64,000 nt of DNA. Origin: Hymenolepis diminuta (Eukaryota > Platyhelminthes > Cestoda > Cyclophyllidea > Hymenolepididae). The notes beneath the pieces are model-generated. The model was not told the origin of the DNA. It did no database searches and worked only from the letters and a program-made list of their open reading frames with translations. Below, piece by piece: positions 47,701 to 61,100 of the stretch (position 1 is the stretch's first letter; the number at the start of each line of letters is the position of its first letter). A program made the position numbers and the translations under genes. Location of the stretch: assembly GCA_900708905.1 (NCBI GenBank), contig CAADRB010000002.1, forward strand, positions 5,001,495 to 5,065,494, read 5' to 3'.

Positions 47701-49915
47701 TCTGCATAACTCAGGTGGTCTTAAGTTGCCTGTCAGTAGTGGGCGGCTATACTTCTGATATTCAGACAGTTAGTCTGAAAAAACTGTCTTGGATTCAACC
47801 TCCAACTGCCAAATGTATAAATAAAATCCTAAATTTATTTAATTAATAACCTTATTCTTCATAAATTATACTGTGTCTGAGTCAACTGTGCTGTAGTAAA
47901 TTTGATAACAAATTTTTATTATATTATTATGACCCCAACAAGTCAGAACAATTTACCATTTTTCACTGTTAGAGGGTAAATAATATGTTAATAGTAAGTA
48001 CAATAAATGGTAAAGAATTGGAGATAATAAGAGACGTTAAGAAGGATTAGGGTATCAGAGGGTCATGCTTTATGTGAATATGTATTCGAATTTTACAATA
48101 TTTACTGAAAAGTTAGTTTATGTTTCGAAATTCAATTTTCATAATTTGTGTCATGGATTATTGAGCAAATTCCCTTTCTCAATAATCGATGGTCATCGAT
48201 CAGTTTTTTCAATTATGATGGTCGGTTTTGCCACTCCAATTCATTTTTTCCCAAATATTGAGAAAGCGGAATGATTTTACAGGAAATGAAGTAGCTTACA
48301 CAATCTTAACATAGCAGGTCCGAGATAGACATTTCTTTAAATTATTGAGCATCAACTTTTCCTTCCTCATGTTACGTCTAAATTAACTTGTCTGCATATT
48401 TTACTAAAAAGAACATAGTATTTTAAGCTTATAAATGCGAATTTTCAACTCTCAAAAGCAAATTGTATTGATAACTTCCAGGTGCTTTACAAAATTTAAG
48501 TAATTTATAATGATTTTAATTAAATACAATAAAGTTTCCCAAACGAAATTCACTAACGGTAAATGCGTTGTAAAAATCATTATTTATAAATTTGTGTTTC
48601 AATTAAGGAGAATAGTCAATTTGTCTTCAATCCAAATTGTAAAAGACAAAAATTAAGACAAATTGATTAATAAGACCTAGTAACGTCTTACACTGAAACA
48701 TTCTTCATCAAATTTTAATAATTACTTGTTAAATTATCAACAAATTTATTATAACGAGAGTAATTTGATGCGGTTCAGATCATTGTATCTGAGATCAACT
48801 GTCGGTTTTTACGTTTTAGCTTGTGCATATATTCTTGCATTTTCCCATCCTTTGGGAGAATTTAAGTGAAACAATCAATAATCCCAATTAATCACCTGGT
48901 CCATGAGCACTGAACATTATGGAGAAGAAGTTGCTCAGTAAAAGAGGGGGAGGGGGATCAGAAAATATTTTCAAATTTCGGAACATGAGGTAATGAACTA
49001 AGCCCTTGGAAAATATTGTACAAACACAAAAAGACATCCCTTATTTAATGCCACTTTGGGACTCTACTGCCACCCAATTTAAGTTGCCTTCACACAATTT
49101 TTTTGCCTCTCTGTGAGTAATAAGAATGTTAATGATATTCTCTACATTTCATATCGTAACAAAGTTAAATTATTATAATAACCTGAAACGACTTTGTTAT
49201 AATTCACGACAACCAAACCGTAATACGCCCAATTGGAATTAATAACAAAGAATGCCGATTAGGCATCTACTCTAGAAACAAAAGTAAGCATAAATACAGT
49301 TTGTTAGGTGGAGAGGGAAGAGAAGTAGTTAAGGGAAAGAGGAATGCAATCTTTTAGGAAATGTGCTGAGAGCAGGTTAGTTTCTTTACAAAATGGCGTC
49401 CATGATGGCCATTTATAATTATGCTGTTTCACTGAAGTTTTTTATTGTTGCTGTTGTATCTAATATATCTGACTTGTGCTCGCACAAGTATTATAATATG
49501 TTTCACTATGGTAACGCGATGGGTCGATATATTCGTGTGTCATTCACGCTACTCCTGCTGTTTGCGTTCTTTTACTACTGAAAACAAATAGGGGAGCAGG
49601 ATAGTTTGACAAAATGTGTTGTAAGAGAGAGAGGAAAAAACAGAGGGAGAGGAAGAGGCGGGGAAGGGAATAAACAATGGGAGAATACTTGGCATTGCAT
49701 GATTAAATACGCATAGAACACTCTAACATTGATTAGACTATCTATTTTCAGAAAGAAGCCAGCTGCATAAACGTAAGGAACCGACTATCTCTTGGTATAA
49801 CTGATCTACTGAGATCAATGGTCAATATTATGCGATGAGAGAGATTGTAAGGGAGGGGATTGGGAACTAAATAAAAGGCTGTTGAATAGTAAGAAAGTAC
49901 GAACGTGCGGAGCGT
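44721..49915. other. region downstream of complexin, no supported gene
   Basis: Mostly AT-rich non-coding DNA with short frames lacking domains. A purine-rich (GA) tract at 49620-49680 lies just beyond the complexin end and may belong to its 3' UTR or to an old repeat. Minus-strand TTTATT/AATAAA motifs near 49440 could be the complexin poly(A) signal. Confidence 0.4.
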
Positions 49916-52900
49916 CTATGAAATAGTGCACTTCTCCTGCGCCTCTGAAATCATTTTCCCAGGAGCTTCGGTAACTTTTGAGGCAATGCCACGCATACTC
50001 TCTGGCAGCATACCTTAACACAGAAGAAAAAAATGTAAAAAAATATGCATTCTGTCATATAAATCAGTTTGAAAAGGACAGTTTCAAATCGAAATTTTGT
50101 ATTATTCATTATAGCAACAAGTCTTACTTTGGATTTCTATCATTATAAAATAAAATTCAAGAATTTGGTCTGTCTGTTACTGATTTTTTCGTAATAGTAA
50201 TAATGTGAAGATATTGCAATATTTATTAATTCAATCAAAATAAAACAATGAAGTAGCTCTTACCGAAATTTAACCTTAGAGATAGTCCTACTCATCAAAT
50301 CTACGCCGGTCTCTTTATTCGACAAATGCTTTCCACTGTCTGCTAGTTCCATTTTGTCAACGAAATTGGGCTAATTGACGGCCTCTAATCTAGGTCGGCT
50401 ACTTGTTAATGTACTATAAACAACAAACTCCACTCCTCTCCCTCCCCCCTCCCCCGAAACTAAAAAAACAGACATATTCTTGTAACGGTTAAACAGATGT
50501 ATACAGTTCCTCCTATGACCTCAAATTTCGATCACGTTGAGGCGGTTTAGAGGGCTCTGGAATGAACGCATGCCACTCTAGTCTATCATTCACGAATTGT
50601 TACCAAGGCTATCTCAGTTAGAAACAGTAAATGCTAACTGTAATCCATAAAAAGCTGGTGTAATAGGAACGAAGTCTATCAAAACCGTATTTTAGCAGTA
50701 ACATCATTGGACTGAGAGATCTTTAGTAAATTTTGAGTAAATGAGAAAAAGGCATGTAATGTAAAAAACAGAGCTATTGAATCCTGGACGCAAAAAGATC
50801 TGACTAGATGCCATTAAGCCGATAACGATGAGATTAAAACCCGTCCGAACACTCAATTGTAGGGAGTTTGAATTTCATGAGTTTGCAAATGCCATTTCAA
50901 ATGTTCAAATGACTCATTCCTAATGAAATTTTTTCAGAACCAACATAATTTAACGTTAATGAGATGCACATTTTTCACATATTGACCGCTTCTACATCAA
51001 CTCGATAATATGTTCGCAAAAGTATTAACTGCTATTTTAACCACAAACTACTCTTAGCCTTAAGGCAAAGAACTTGAAAGAGACAAATTTATCGAAATGT
51101 GACAATCCACTCAATTTATCCAACGGGTCACTACATTTCGAACATCGCGGATATGAAAGCACTCTTGCAATTATGAGACTAGTTCTAACCATTGATGCAA
51201 TGAACTATGGTTTAAAAACAGAAAGAGGACGACTTGATTCAAATGCAGTAAAAATTTTTCACGCATTTTATTCTCTGCCTTTACTTGCCTCCCTTCACCT
51301 CTGACTGAACAATTTCGCTATTTCTGATTGATACTTGTAAGCATCTTGTGTTGTCGTAGGCAATGACAATGTAAGTTAAAGAACTACTTTCCTATCTACG
51401 ATTTAGATAAATCCGTGATAATATGTCTTAGCATTTCAGTTATGAACCGTAGAATATAACTTCATGGTGCTATCCTAAACGAATGTGCTATTTCACTACT
51501 TAGGATAACTGGTTTACTGTCACGATTGAAACGAGGATGTTATAAAAAGGAATTTAGTTTATGCATAGCTTGACTACAATTATAAATTCAAGGAGTTTAA
51601 TTAAATAAGAAGAATTAATTTTGCGACCCACCAATTAGGGAGTCTTCATCTGCGGCGGCTCTGTCGGCTTCTGCGGCTAACTCGGCGGGAGTCTTGCGTT
51701 TTCTGCCAACTCTACCACCTTCGTTATTCATCATCAGCTCCTCAAAGTCTATCTCCACCTCCTTCTTCTTTATGCCATACTAAAACAGCAAACAAATATC
51801 GTTTGAAAATCGAAAACTTAAAACCAATCCGACGCAATGTTGAAAAATAAAGATTAAATCGCATTTTCAATTTAACAAAGTTGATTTAGAGAGAATATAT
51901 TTTTTTAAAATTTACAAACGTTTAACTTAAACTATACTAAAAATAATGTCGAGAGACTTAAATACAAAGAATGAAATAAGCACAAGCTTTGCGACGTTAT
52001 TCAAAAATCAATAAATCAAGTATTATTATTTATGCTTTCAGACAAGAAAGCAGTTTGAAAATGATTAGTTAATTAATAAAAATTAAGGCAGTCTGGTTAA
52101 TTAAAAAATATATTATATATATATACTTCACCTAATCTATGTATTTTAATTCGAAAATAGGCATCTTCATTCGAGATATGATTTACAAAGATAATGTACA
52201 CAATCTGAATCCTACATAATGAAAGAAAAGGGGAATAAAAGATATAAGAAATCGAAAAAAAGCGAACTTTCATGATTTACAAGGATTCGACCTTGCTTTC
52301 CGACAAAAGTAAAGTGTGTTTATTGAAATATACCCCAATTGCATGATATCATGATGATTGCTATAAATACACTTTTTAAATGTAAAAATGTTGGGTATGT
52401 TTTTAGTACGCTTTGGCAATAAAAGACCAAAGGTTAGCTGATTTGTTGAACGTCTTTAAAAAACCACTTGCTTATGCCCTTTTAGTAAATGTGACCCAAA
52501 GTCAATGGGGAAAACTTAACACTAGAGGAAAAATGCTTGTTTTTGCAATAAATAAGACCTTACTCTTACAAGAGCGCCATTTGTTGGAGAAAAATTAAAG
52601 AAAAAATCTTATTTGACAAATTAACAACACTCAAGACCGTATTCTGGGAGCAATGGGCATTAGGGTAAATCAAGAATTTATTAGCAATAGAAAATCGAAG
52701 GTGAAATTTATATAAAATAATGGTTTACATTTTCTTTTAAAGTAAAAGTATTGTGTAGTGACCTGTAAAACGATTTTTTCATCCGTTAAGATTTTGAGAT
52801 TTTAGGGTGATAAAGTTATAACCTTAAGAAAGAGTCATAAATTTCATCATCATGTTACACATATCATTATGAACAAATTTGTGAGTAGCATTAACGACCT

Positions 52901-55808
52901 AAACGCCAATGAGCTCTGTTAGCTGGAGGAGAATACATGTCTTATGCACCAAGATTTTGAAGAACAAATTGGTAAATAAGGAATTTTTGTACCGAATCTA
53001 GGCTTCCTTAAGATCTTCTAGATATCAAAGTCCCCGTAAAGTGATGGGAACAATTTTTCAATTAAGGTATCTAACGATATAACCTCTAGATCTGAACAAT
53101 ACAAGTAGATGCAGCAAGGTAAATCAGACCAAAATAATGAGAATGTTGTATCCGGGCTACCGGTATGAGACACGGCGACTTGAGTAGGACTGACTCCCCC
53201 TTTTTGCTTGAATGTATCTAGTTTGAATATCTAATCAGTTGTAAGTGACTCACTAGAAATATGTGAAGTAGATCGCACATATTCTCCCGAAATGCCTCCT
53301 GAGGAACATCAAAATATGCTAGTGGTAGCTATGAATATATGCAGGTATTTTAATATAGTTAAACATTTAAAAAGCACAGTAGATGTTTTTAAAATTGTTG
53401 CATGTGAATCGTGAAGTCAAAATGATTATATTATTTGTTCATTTAATTTAGATAATTTGAAATTTTCCCTGAAAATTCATTATTTCATATTCATAAAACC
53501 CATTTTGTGAACTGTATCTGCCCAACACCCGTTACAATACTCGTTTGTATTTTCAACTACTGTTTTATCATTAATTAAGTTTTAGATGGTTTTCATGAGA
53601 AACTATTAATTAAGAACTTCAAACAGGATTTAATGTCACCGACGCTATTTCTACTTCCCACCTAATGCATTTGGTTTAATTTCATCTTATCAATATCTAA
53701 AGTGGCAGTCTAAAATGTTTGAGATAGACCATCAGTTTATAAATGCAATGCAATAGTACGCTATCTGAAGAAATTTTAACTGAATGAATTTCATCAGACA
53801 TTTTAAACCCATCCTCTGTTAAAGAAATACAATTCAAGATAGTTGAGTAGTATTTCCGTTTAGCCACCAAGCCAAGAAAGCTTATATAATTGAAATATCA
53901 AAACCCCATCACAATTTTTTAATTGATGACCAGAATAAATCATTTTATTGCTCACCGATTGGACAAAAATATATTGAAGACGATATCGAAATAGAAAACT
54001 TTTGTTGCATAATAAAGCATTAACCATTAAATAAATGGTTTTCGGGTAACCTAACCTTATCAGTAATTACGTTAGGATAGGTGCCTCAATCTTGTCTTCT
54101 AAACTAGTAACCTTGCGGATCTATACGTTGTTTTGCCTTCATGTGCATTAAAACTCCGTTATAGAAGATATGACTACACAAAAACTTATGAGATTACATT
54201 TGTCTATCAAAACTGATATATATTAAAGTTTTTATTCAATAGTCTTTGTTATTAAGTTAAAACTCAACTTGGAAGAAGAAGTTACAATAATTGTGGATTA
54301 ATAAACAGGGTAGGATCGAGTATTGGTTTAGCTTTCAGCACATCAATCTTCGTTTATTACTTTATGTCCAACAAAGTGGCATCTATCCATTAAATTTATC
54401 TTAGTAAAGTATTTTCAACAAACGCGAATGATTATTTTGATTTAATAAAGACCGCTGACATCCAGTTTCGATTGGTTATGAAGATTTTTAAAAGGTTATA
54501 TAACAATAAATTAACAAATTAATGTTCGTTCTCAGATGAATAGAATCAAATAAATGGAAAGGACAGGTAATTTACCTTATCCCGAATATCCTGCCGCATT
54601 GCTTCACGCTCCTCCTCCATTTTTCTGTGTTTTTCCTGACGTTTTTGCTCGGCTTCCCGAAGGGCTTCTTCCACTTCTGGGTCGATTTCTCTAGCTCCCG
54701 ATGAACCGCCCTCATCCTTCTTATCACCTAGAGCACCTAAAATAAGCGAATAGAATCGTTGGATAAAAAACTGCTTATTTATTTCGTTTGCCTAAAATGA
54801 CAGTATTATAAGAAAAATCGGTTATCGCAAACGGCACTGAATGCAAGTTTGCCAATGAAAAAGTTTCATGATGTTTATCTTCAATCGTAAGGGGGTAAAT
54901 TTTAACAGTTTATTTAAAATGCTTGGGCTATTGGTATGATAAAAGATTGTTCATCCAGGCTACATCATCAAATGCCTTGAGTCCACGTACAAAGAATGGA
55001 ATAATTACACCAAAGGAGTGTGTAACTTAAAGACATTGTTACTGCGCAAGTGAAATTATTCATATTTCACCTCAAATATGCTCATTCAACATTAATCTCC
55101 AGGAAATCCTATTGAGAATTCCGCATATCTCATCATTTATCTTTGTGGTAAGATAATCAATTTTTTAACTGTATAATTATCAGTGGGTCTCAAATATCAG
55201 CGTTTTAATATTTAGTAAGGTTCATAGATGGATTCACAAACACTAGTTAAAGTTTTCGAGTCCCGAATATTTGCCTTCACGGTGATCATTTTCACAGTGT
55301 AAGTACCGATGCGCCTAATAAATTGATTAGAACACGTTTTAAAATACATAAATGATTTTATTTGAAACGGACAGTAATGAAATAGATGGAGCTCAGATGA
55401 TCCCAAAGCGATTTCCTTTCAATATATATTTATTAAAAAAATGCCGAAGGTGCTTATCATATATAAATAATTTAATTACAACTTAATTAAACAGGAGAAT
55501 GGCTTTTTCCTTAAAAAGTGGGAGACTATTATCTTTTAAATTACTGAATTGCAAAATATTTCCAATTCAATGATAATAAATATTGAAAAATCCCTTAAAT
55601 AATCTAACTGACGGAGAACTCTTACGCCTAATTTTTCCCCTGCGGCCTTAATTTAACTTTCCTGAAGATGTGCGTCATAATTATAATTTATTTAAAGCAA
55701 ACAGAATAAAATTTAAATCAGGTAAGAATACACTTAATCAGGGTACAACTTACCCTTCACAGAATCCAGCTGACTTCCAATAAGCTGCTTTGCAATAAAA
55801 CTTGCCAT
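49916..55808 (-). CDS. CPX: complexin with C-terminal CAAX box
   Basis: Complexin is a cytosolic presynaptic protein that binds assembled SNARE bundles and clamps or promotes vesicle fusion. Exons: 55808-55754, 54736-54576, 51779-51632, 50013-49916; all junctions GT-AG, phases agree, 153 residues. The first 18 residues (MASFIAKQLIGSQLDSVK) match an invertebrate complexin N-terminus. The accessory and central helices span about 38-79, with the SNARE-binding core at 51-75 (EREAMRQDIRDKYGI); Arg 51, Arg 62, Arg 66, Ile 69 and Tyr 73 match the mammalian contact residues, while the position of mammalian Tyr 52 is His 55. Exon 4 encodes a tail ending Cys-Thr-Ile-Ser, a CAAX box with terminal Ser favouring farnesylation. 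If intron 3 is retained, translation ends at 51615 after GGSQN, giving 126 residues without the box. An in-frame TGA lies just upstream of the ATG. Confidence 0.94.
51615..51631 (-). other. complexin intron-retention stop (alternative C-terminus)
   Basis: The exon 3 donor is GTGGGT, a non-optimal 5' splice site, and read-through adds only a few residues before TAA at 51617-51615. This gives a non-prenylated isoform if used. Confidence 0.5.
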
Positions 55809-56260
55809 TGTTCAAGATTTCGTGCTTTAGCGTATTGTTCCGAATAGGGGCTTATCGCATTCTTTAACCAGACGATCGGTTTTGCCTCAAAACGGTATTA
55901 TAAAACTGTCACTGAAAGGGAAATGCAATAGCCGTGCACAGGCGAACACAGAGAACAGGCGAGGGCTTGAGGAAATGCAGTATTATAGGGCTGTTAGCAG
56001 CAGAAACTGAGCGTTTTGCCTGAGTCTGCTCCCTTTGCCAGTCTCGACCTATAACAGACCGAGGACTAGTACGAACGCATGTGTGCATCCGTGCTGCCCA
56101 ACCCCATCCCAGTCCTTGAATTAAGTACTAACGCGCGATTGCTCGTCCATAACAAGACTACTCAATTACAATTGGTCCCTGAATGGTACGTATGTGGCTG
56201 CTAATTGGGTGCCGAAATGCATGAGTATGATTGGATGAGAGAGTTGAGGACCTAAAAAGC
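55809..56260 (-). promoter_or_regulatory. candidate complexin promoter and 5' UTR
   Basis: Upstream of the complexin ATG, 55850-56260 is noticeably richer in GC and CpG than the flanks, with a CCAAT element (plus-strand ATTGG at about 56172). Placement and composition fit a promoter; no TATA box was identified. Confidence 0.4.
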
Positions 56261-57845
56261 ACGCTGCTATTGGAACTAAAATATTAAGATTGTAGATTTT
56301 TATGGTATCTTATAATAAATATGTATTATTATAAAATTAAGTTCTTATCAATATGCATGTCTTTTTGGGCGTTGCTTATGTACGCTAGTAATCTTGGGTT
56401 AATATCAGCATAGTGTTGACTTCAAAACGAAAGACATAGTTCTGGATTTATGAAATTCAATTGTATAGCTGTTCTTGAATATTTCTCAGAACTGTTTTAA
56501 CTGCACTATCATTGCGCTTTCAAGTATTTATTTATAGGAGGGCATAAAAGAATGATATACCTACTTTACACTGTTATTTGAGCTTCCTTTATATTGTGAT
56601 TTCAAGTCACCATAGCTGAAATGACTGCGTTACCTATTGCTATCAACTTAATTTGCCAATAGATGTGGTATTTACGCAAGGACTAAAGTTATAAAAAATT
56701 ATTTTTCAGCGGATTTTCTGCCGCTTTGAGTATGTTTCATGATATTATTTGCAATTAGATTAACCTAGTTTCATGAGAGATATTAAAATGATAAATTTTC
56801 CTGTGGAGACTATGGAAAAATTATAAGTGGAATTGCTTGCCGATCACTATTTGAACGTTGACTAACTCAAGTATCTGTAAGCGGAATTGTATTTGTTTAA
56901 ACTCTGACTCTGAGTAACCTGGGTAACGGTTTGGATAATACAAAGTTTTTTGGTAAGATGGAAAGTGAAAGTCAATAAACAGTACTTGTGGGCTAAGGAG
57001 GATTATCCATGCAGTCAAACAACTGACTCTGGAGATATTTACTACAAAAGGATTATGTAAGACGATTATTATTAAATCGCATGAAATTATGCCATTTGGA
57101 TTTTTCATATGATAGAGACAAAGAACCGGTGAAATATGCCTGATAGAAATCGGAACTGAGAAAGCTGACGGTCTGATTTGTATGGAGCTCAAATGAGGTA
57201 AGGTCTCCCTAATACACCACTTTCACTTCCATTTTCTCTTTTAAATTATCTTTCATATTCATGTTTTGAGACTAATTCCTTTTATTAAAAGGCGTTAAAC
57301 ATTTATCATGTGAATAACATTTAAAAGACGCCGATTCTGCCCAAAAGATATACATTTTTACATTGGTATTACCATTCGTTGCACAATGGCATAAAATGGG
57401 TAGGCATCCGAAGAGAAGTAAAATCAAACATCTTCGATAAGTCAGAAAGTGGAGAGAGGGTCAAAGGAACCATTTAATGAAGGTAAGCCATCATTGGTCT
57501 TTCTTCGCTTGAATTTTGGGACTACTGAATTTTCCATATTCCAATATGAAGAATATTTTACTTTGTAATGTTCTGATATTCAGTCACCATAATTTGACCG
57601 TCGATTCATGAATGAGGTCATGCTCACATTATTGAGAGCTTGTTAACCTCTTAACTTGTTTATCGGTTGGTCATGTCACGGCGATCTACCTGTCATATTG
57701 CAACCAAGAGCAAATAGAAAAGGCTAGCTTCATAACATTTAGTATTGCACAATTCACTACTTGTATCTCTGTAAGTGAAGGAATATACTTTATTTATTTC
57801 CTCAAACTTTGTTTTCAAACCAAATCGTTTAAAGAGTACATTTAA
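56261..57845. other. non-coding region
   Basis: A minus-strand 123-codon frame (56821-57192) has no recognisable domain and no splice partner. Nothing else was seen. Confidence 0.4.
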
Positions 57846-57889
57846 AATACTACGCGGGCTAACTTACCATATAGTTTACTGACGGGCGG

Positions 57890-58190
57890 ACTCCGCGTTC
57901 TAATCTCAAGCCACGTTCGCAGGCACTCGGTGTAATTATTGTACTCCTGTGCTTTAAAGTGCATTCTCCTCGCTTGTCTCATAATACTATCTTTGCATTT
58001 CCACTCACACACGCTTATCTTGTCTATCTCGTACACTTCTCTTTCATTTCTTCTATCCCTCATCTTTTTCTTGCTCTTTCACATCCACATGGGAGTTTAT
58101 TTAATGCACCTTATCTTACACAACTCTTGGTGCTCTGCTTGACCTAGGACTGTCATTGTCAGTTGTTAGCTGCCAGCCGTTAGCATTAAG
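57890..58190 (+). mobile_element. LTR-like repeat, divergent copy E (plus orientation)
   Basis: A CT-rich tract (58010-58085) is followed by GTTTATTTAATGCACC ... ACAACTCTTGGTGCTCTGCT at 58096-58140, the family U5 signature, then TTGTTAGCTGCCAGCC, which resembles sequence after the U5 of copies B' and C. The TATA/U3 block is not clear. This is an old or truncated copy. Confidence 0.55.
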
Positions 58191-61100
58191 TCCCACTCTA
58201 AACTCCTGTAAATCGATGAGTTTGGATTTTTCTTACCTCGACATAATTGAAAATGACTGAAAAATAACGCAATTGTGCATATTTGATCAATAAAATATTA
58301 ATTTCTAGACTATTTTTGAATATTTGCTTCGTTAAAATCACGGTACAATTATACCAATACGATAATCGTAGCTTTTTTCTTCAAAAATCACGGTTTTGTC
58401 TTACAGTGACGCTGACAAACAGTGCTGATTCAATATATGGATTAGGGAATGGAATATGGAATCCAAAATAGAACGACTCCTTGTTGAACTCAGACACTAC
58501 TCTGATGTCAAACAGTTTCTTTCGAAGACTCTTCAGGGAAAATTAAAGTGTCATTGAACATCAGATCTTAGAGTTTAAGATGATTAAATATGTTCTAGTG
58601 GCACATGCTCGCTCAGCAAGATAGCAGAATTGCTTCTCCAATGGGATATAATAATCGTTACTGATTTTGTGCTCTTAATATTTCAGTTCTTTAACAACGA
58701 TATTCTTAAAATTAGAAGATATTTTTGGAACGACTGGATAATCAATCGAAATATTACTTCCGAATATATAAGTAAGCAGTAAATGTGAATTTCCACCTTT
58801 TTGTGCTCGATGAAAAATTCAGCGCTCTAGGGCATATATTATTTTTCCCGATTACGAGTGGTGTATTATATCTATGGTTGAGACCTAGACTGAGGCAGAT
58901 GGTGGACGAGTATGAATACTAACAGTCATGACTGATTCAAATGATGCTATTACTTTTAGCGCTGGACTTTACCACATTATTATTGTTACAAATACTATTT
59001 CGGGAAATCCAGAGGCAAATGTTTATGAAGTCATTAATCTTTTGGATCTTGATGAATCAAATTTGATTCTTTCGTTCATTCGATGTTAAGGTCACTTCAA
59101 AGATATAACTCAAAGAGAAGAATGTAGAGTTTTCAAAGCAAGATTTGAGAAAGTGGAGTTGTGGAATTCATATACTTTGAACTTGCAAAGAAAGATTTTA
59201 TGCAATTCGTCTTGTGAGTGCTATCGTTTAGTCCCTAATACGTGATATCTGCAAATTTTTGCTCGAAGTGAGCTAACGGCGGTCTGATAGTATTTGCTCT
59301 TAATATTATCTTTTAATAGCAAAGGTCTTGTATTTTCGAAATCAGGCTTTTCACAAACAGTTCAAATCTGTCAAATAGCGAAGTGTAGCTGGTACACCCA
59401 AGTGATGAATCTAAGAAGATTTATTTATTTAAGCATTTTACTTATTTTCCTTGTCATAGATTGATACCTCTTAAATTGTTTCCGCCTTTCTTACATTACG
59501 CTAGAGAATGATTGAACCTGATTGACCAAAACCAGTAGCTACCACAGTCAAAGCATATAACCCCCCCCCCTCACTCCCTCAAAGAAAACACATAACAGGC
59601 TTCTAAAATTCAAAAAAACTTGTAGAATCAGGAAATTCAAACTTTATCCAGGCTTCAAATTGGCAAATCTCAAAATCCATGATAAATGTTGTCATTTTGG
59701 GGATCATCTTTTTCTCAAATAAGAGAAAGCAAAAAATCAACGACAGCTCATTTCACGTTCCAGTTACTGTTGATGTTTGGCCAACATTTCATTTTTCAAA
59801 ATAAAAAGGAAAAAGAAAGTTTAAAGTGGTGGAAAGTAAAAAAATGTTATTTTTTCAGGAAGTATTATTTTATTAAGCACATATTTCATTTTTTACTTTT
59901 ATTTTTACGACCATTGAGTCAAACTAGTGTAATCTGTGAAACTTTTATATGATATTACCCATTTAAATGGCACACCGAGTAAGCAGGCTTAGCTAAATTG
60001 ATGCCAAGGTACAGAATGCATTCACCGGCGTTATGGAGTATGAATATTGTTATAAAGTTGGGTTTAGTATTAAACCATTTAATCACATTTCTCACATCGT
60101 TTCTAGCTACCTATTGCATGGTCTAGAATATTAGAACTAAGACGAAGTTTAATGAGTGGTAAATAAGGAAATTCGATGATTCCAGGTGTAACCAATTTGA
60201 TTTTATTTTGTAAAACAATACAAAAGTACAGATTTGAAGTACAGGTGAGTGGTTGAGGACACACAAACCACTCAGTTTGAGAATATATTCAGTTCAATAG
60301 GTGATAATATTCAGTTTAATTGACAACTGACCCTCACTGTCATGCATTCATCAAAATTAATGTGTAGAATAACTAAGTCGTACTGTTTTGTTCATTCAAT
60401 TTCGTTTGGTTTTTTCACAATTTCGAAATAATTTAATTTTCACTTTTAACGCGAATAAAAGTAATTATGATTATAATTACTGAAATGAAGTTAAGTAGAT
60501 AAACAATCCCATTAAGATCTCATGACCTTTAAATATTTAAAAAATACGCCAAACTCTCGCACTCCAGGCTTCTGAAATCAATCATTCTGTTGCGGTGAAG
60601 GTTGTAAATCATTAGAAATGAACTTGCTGAGTTTATAAAATTCCTTGGAAAAGACGAATTTTGAGTAAAGTTCATTTTCGGCAGAACCCAGCTACAAATC
60701 AGGCTACGAACTCTTTTTGTAACATCCCCATTTGGTGAGGTTCACTTTGAACACATATTTGTGTTTACTGAACCATGATTCAAAGGATTTGATAAGTTTT
60801 AGATCTTGGATGACCTTATGAACATCTTTAGTTGCATCTTTAGCAGCTGCAGGATAGGGAATTGTAATAGATGCAGAGGTTTCAACAGAATAAGATGAAG
60901 GAGCAAGTGACAGAATTTAACGGAAGCATTCAAATGCCTCGAACCTTCAAATTCAGATACTTGAGCTTTTGAATCTGCAGAAAGACTGTTGAACATCCCA
61001 ATCAATCGGGAAAAATCCACCAATTGTTGAGAAACTGATGGAATCTTTTATTTCGGCATTGTAGAAAGATTTCAGGATTTTAAAAATACCACATCATTAG

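Noticed and set aside
56821..57192. 123-codon minus-strand frame
   Set aside because: No recognisable domain, Ile-rich composition typical of translated AT-rich DNA, and no splice partner.
57842..58147. Overlapping frames of 62-73 codons on both strands
   Set aside because: They coincide with a CT-rich LTR-like copy and show low-complexity content.
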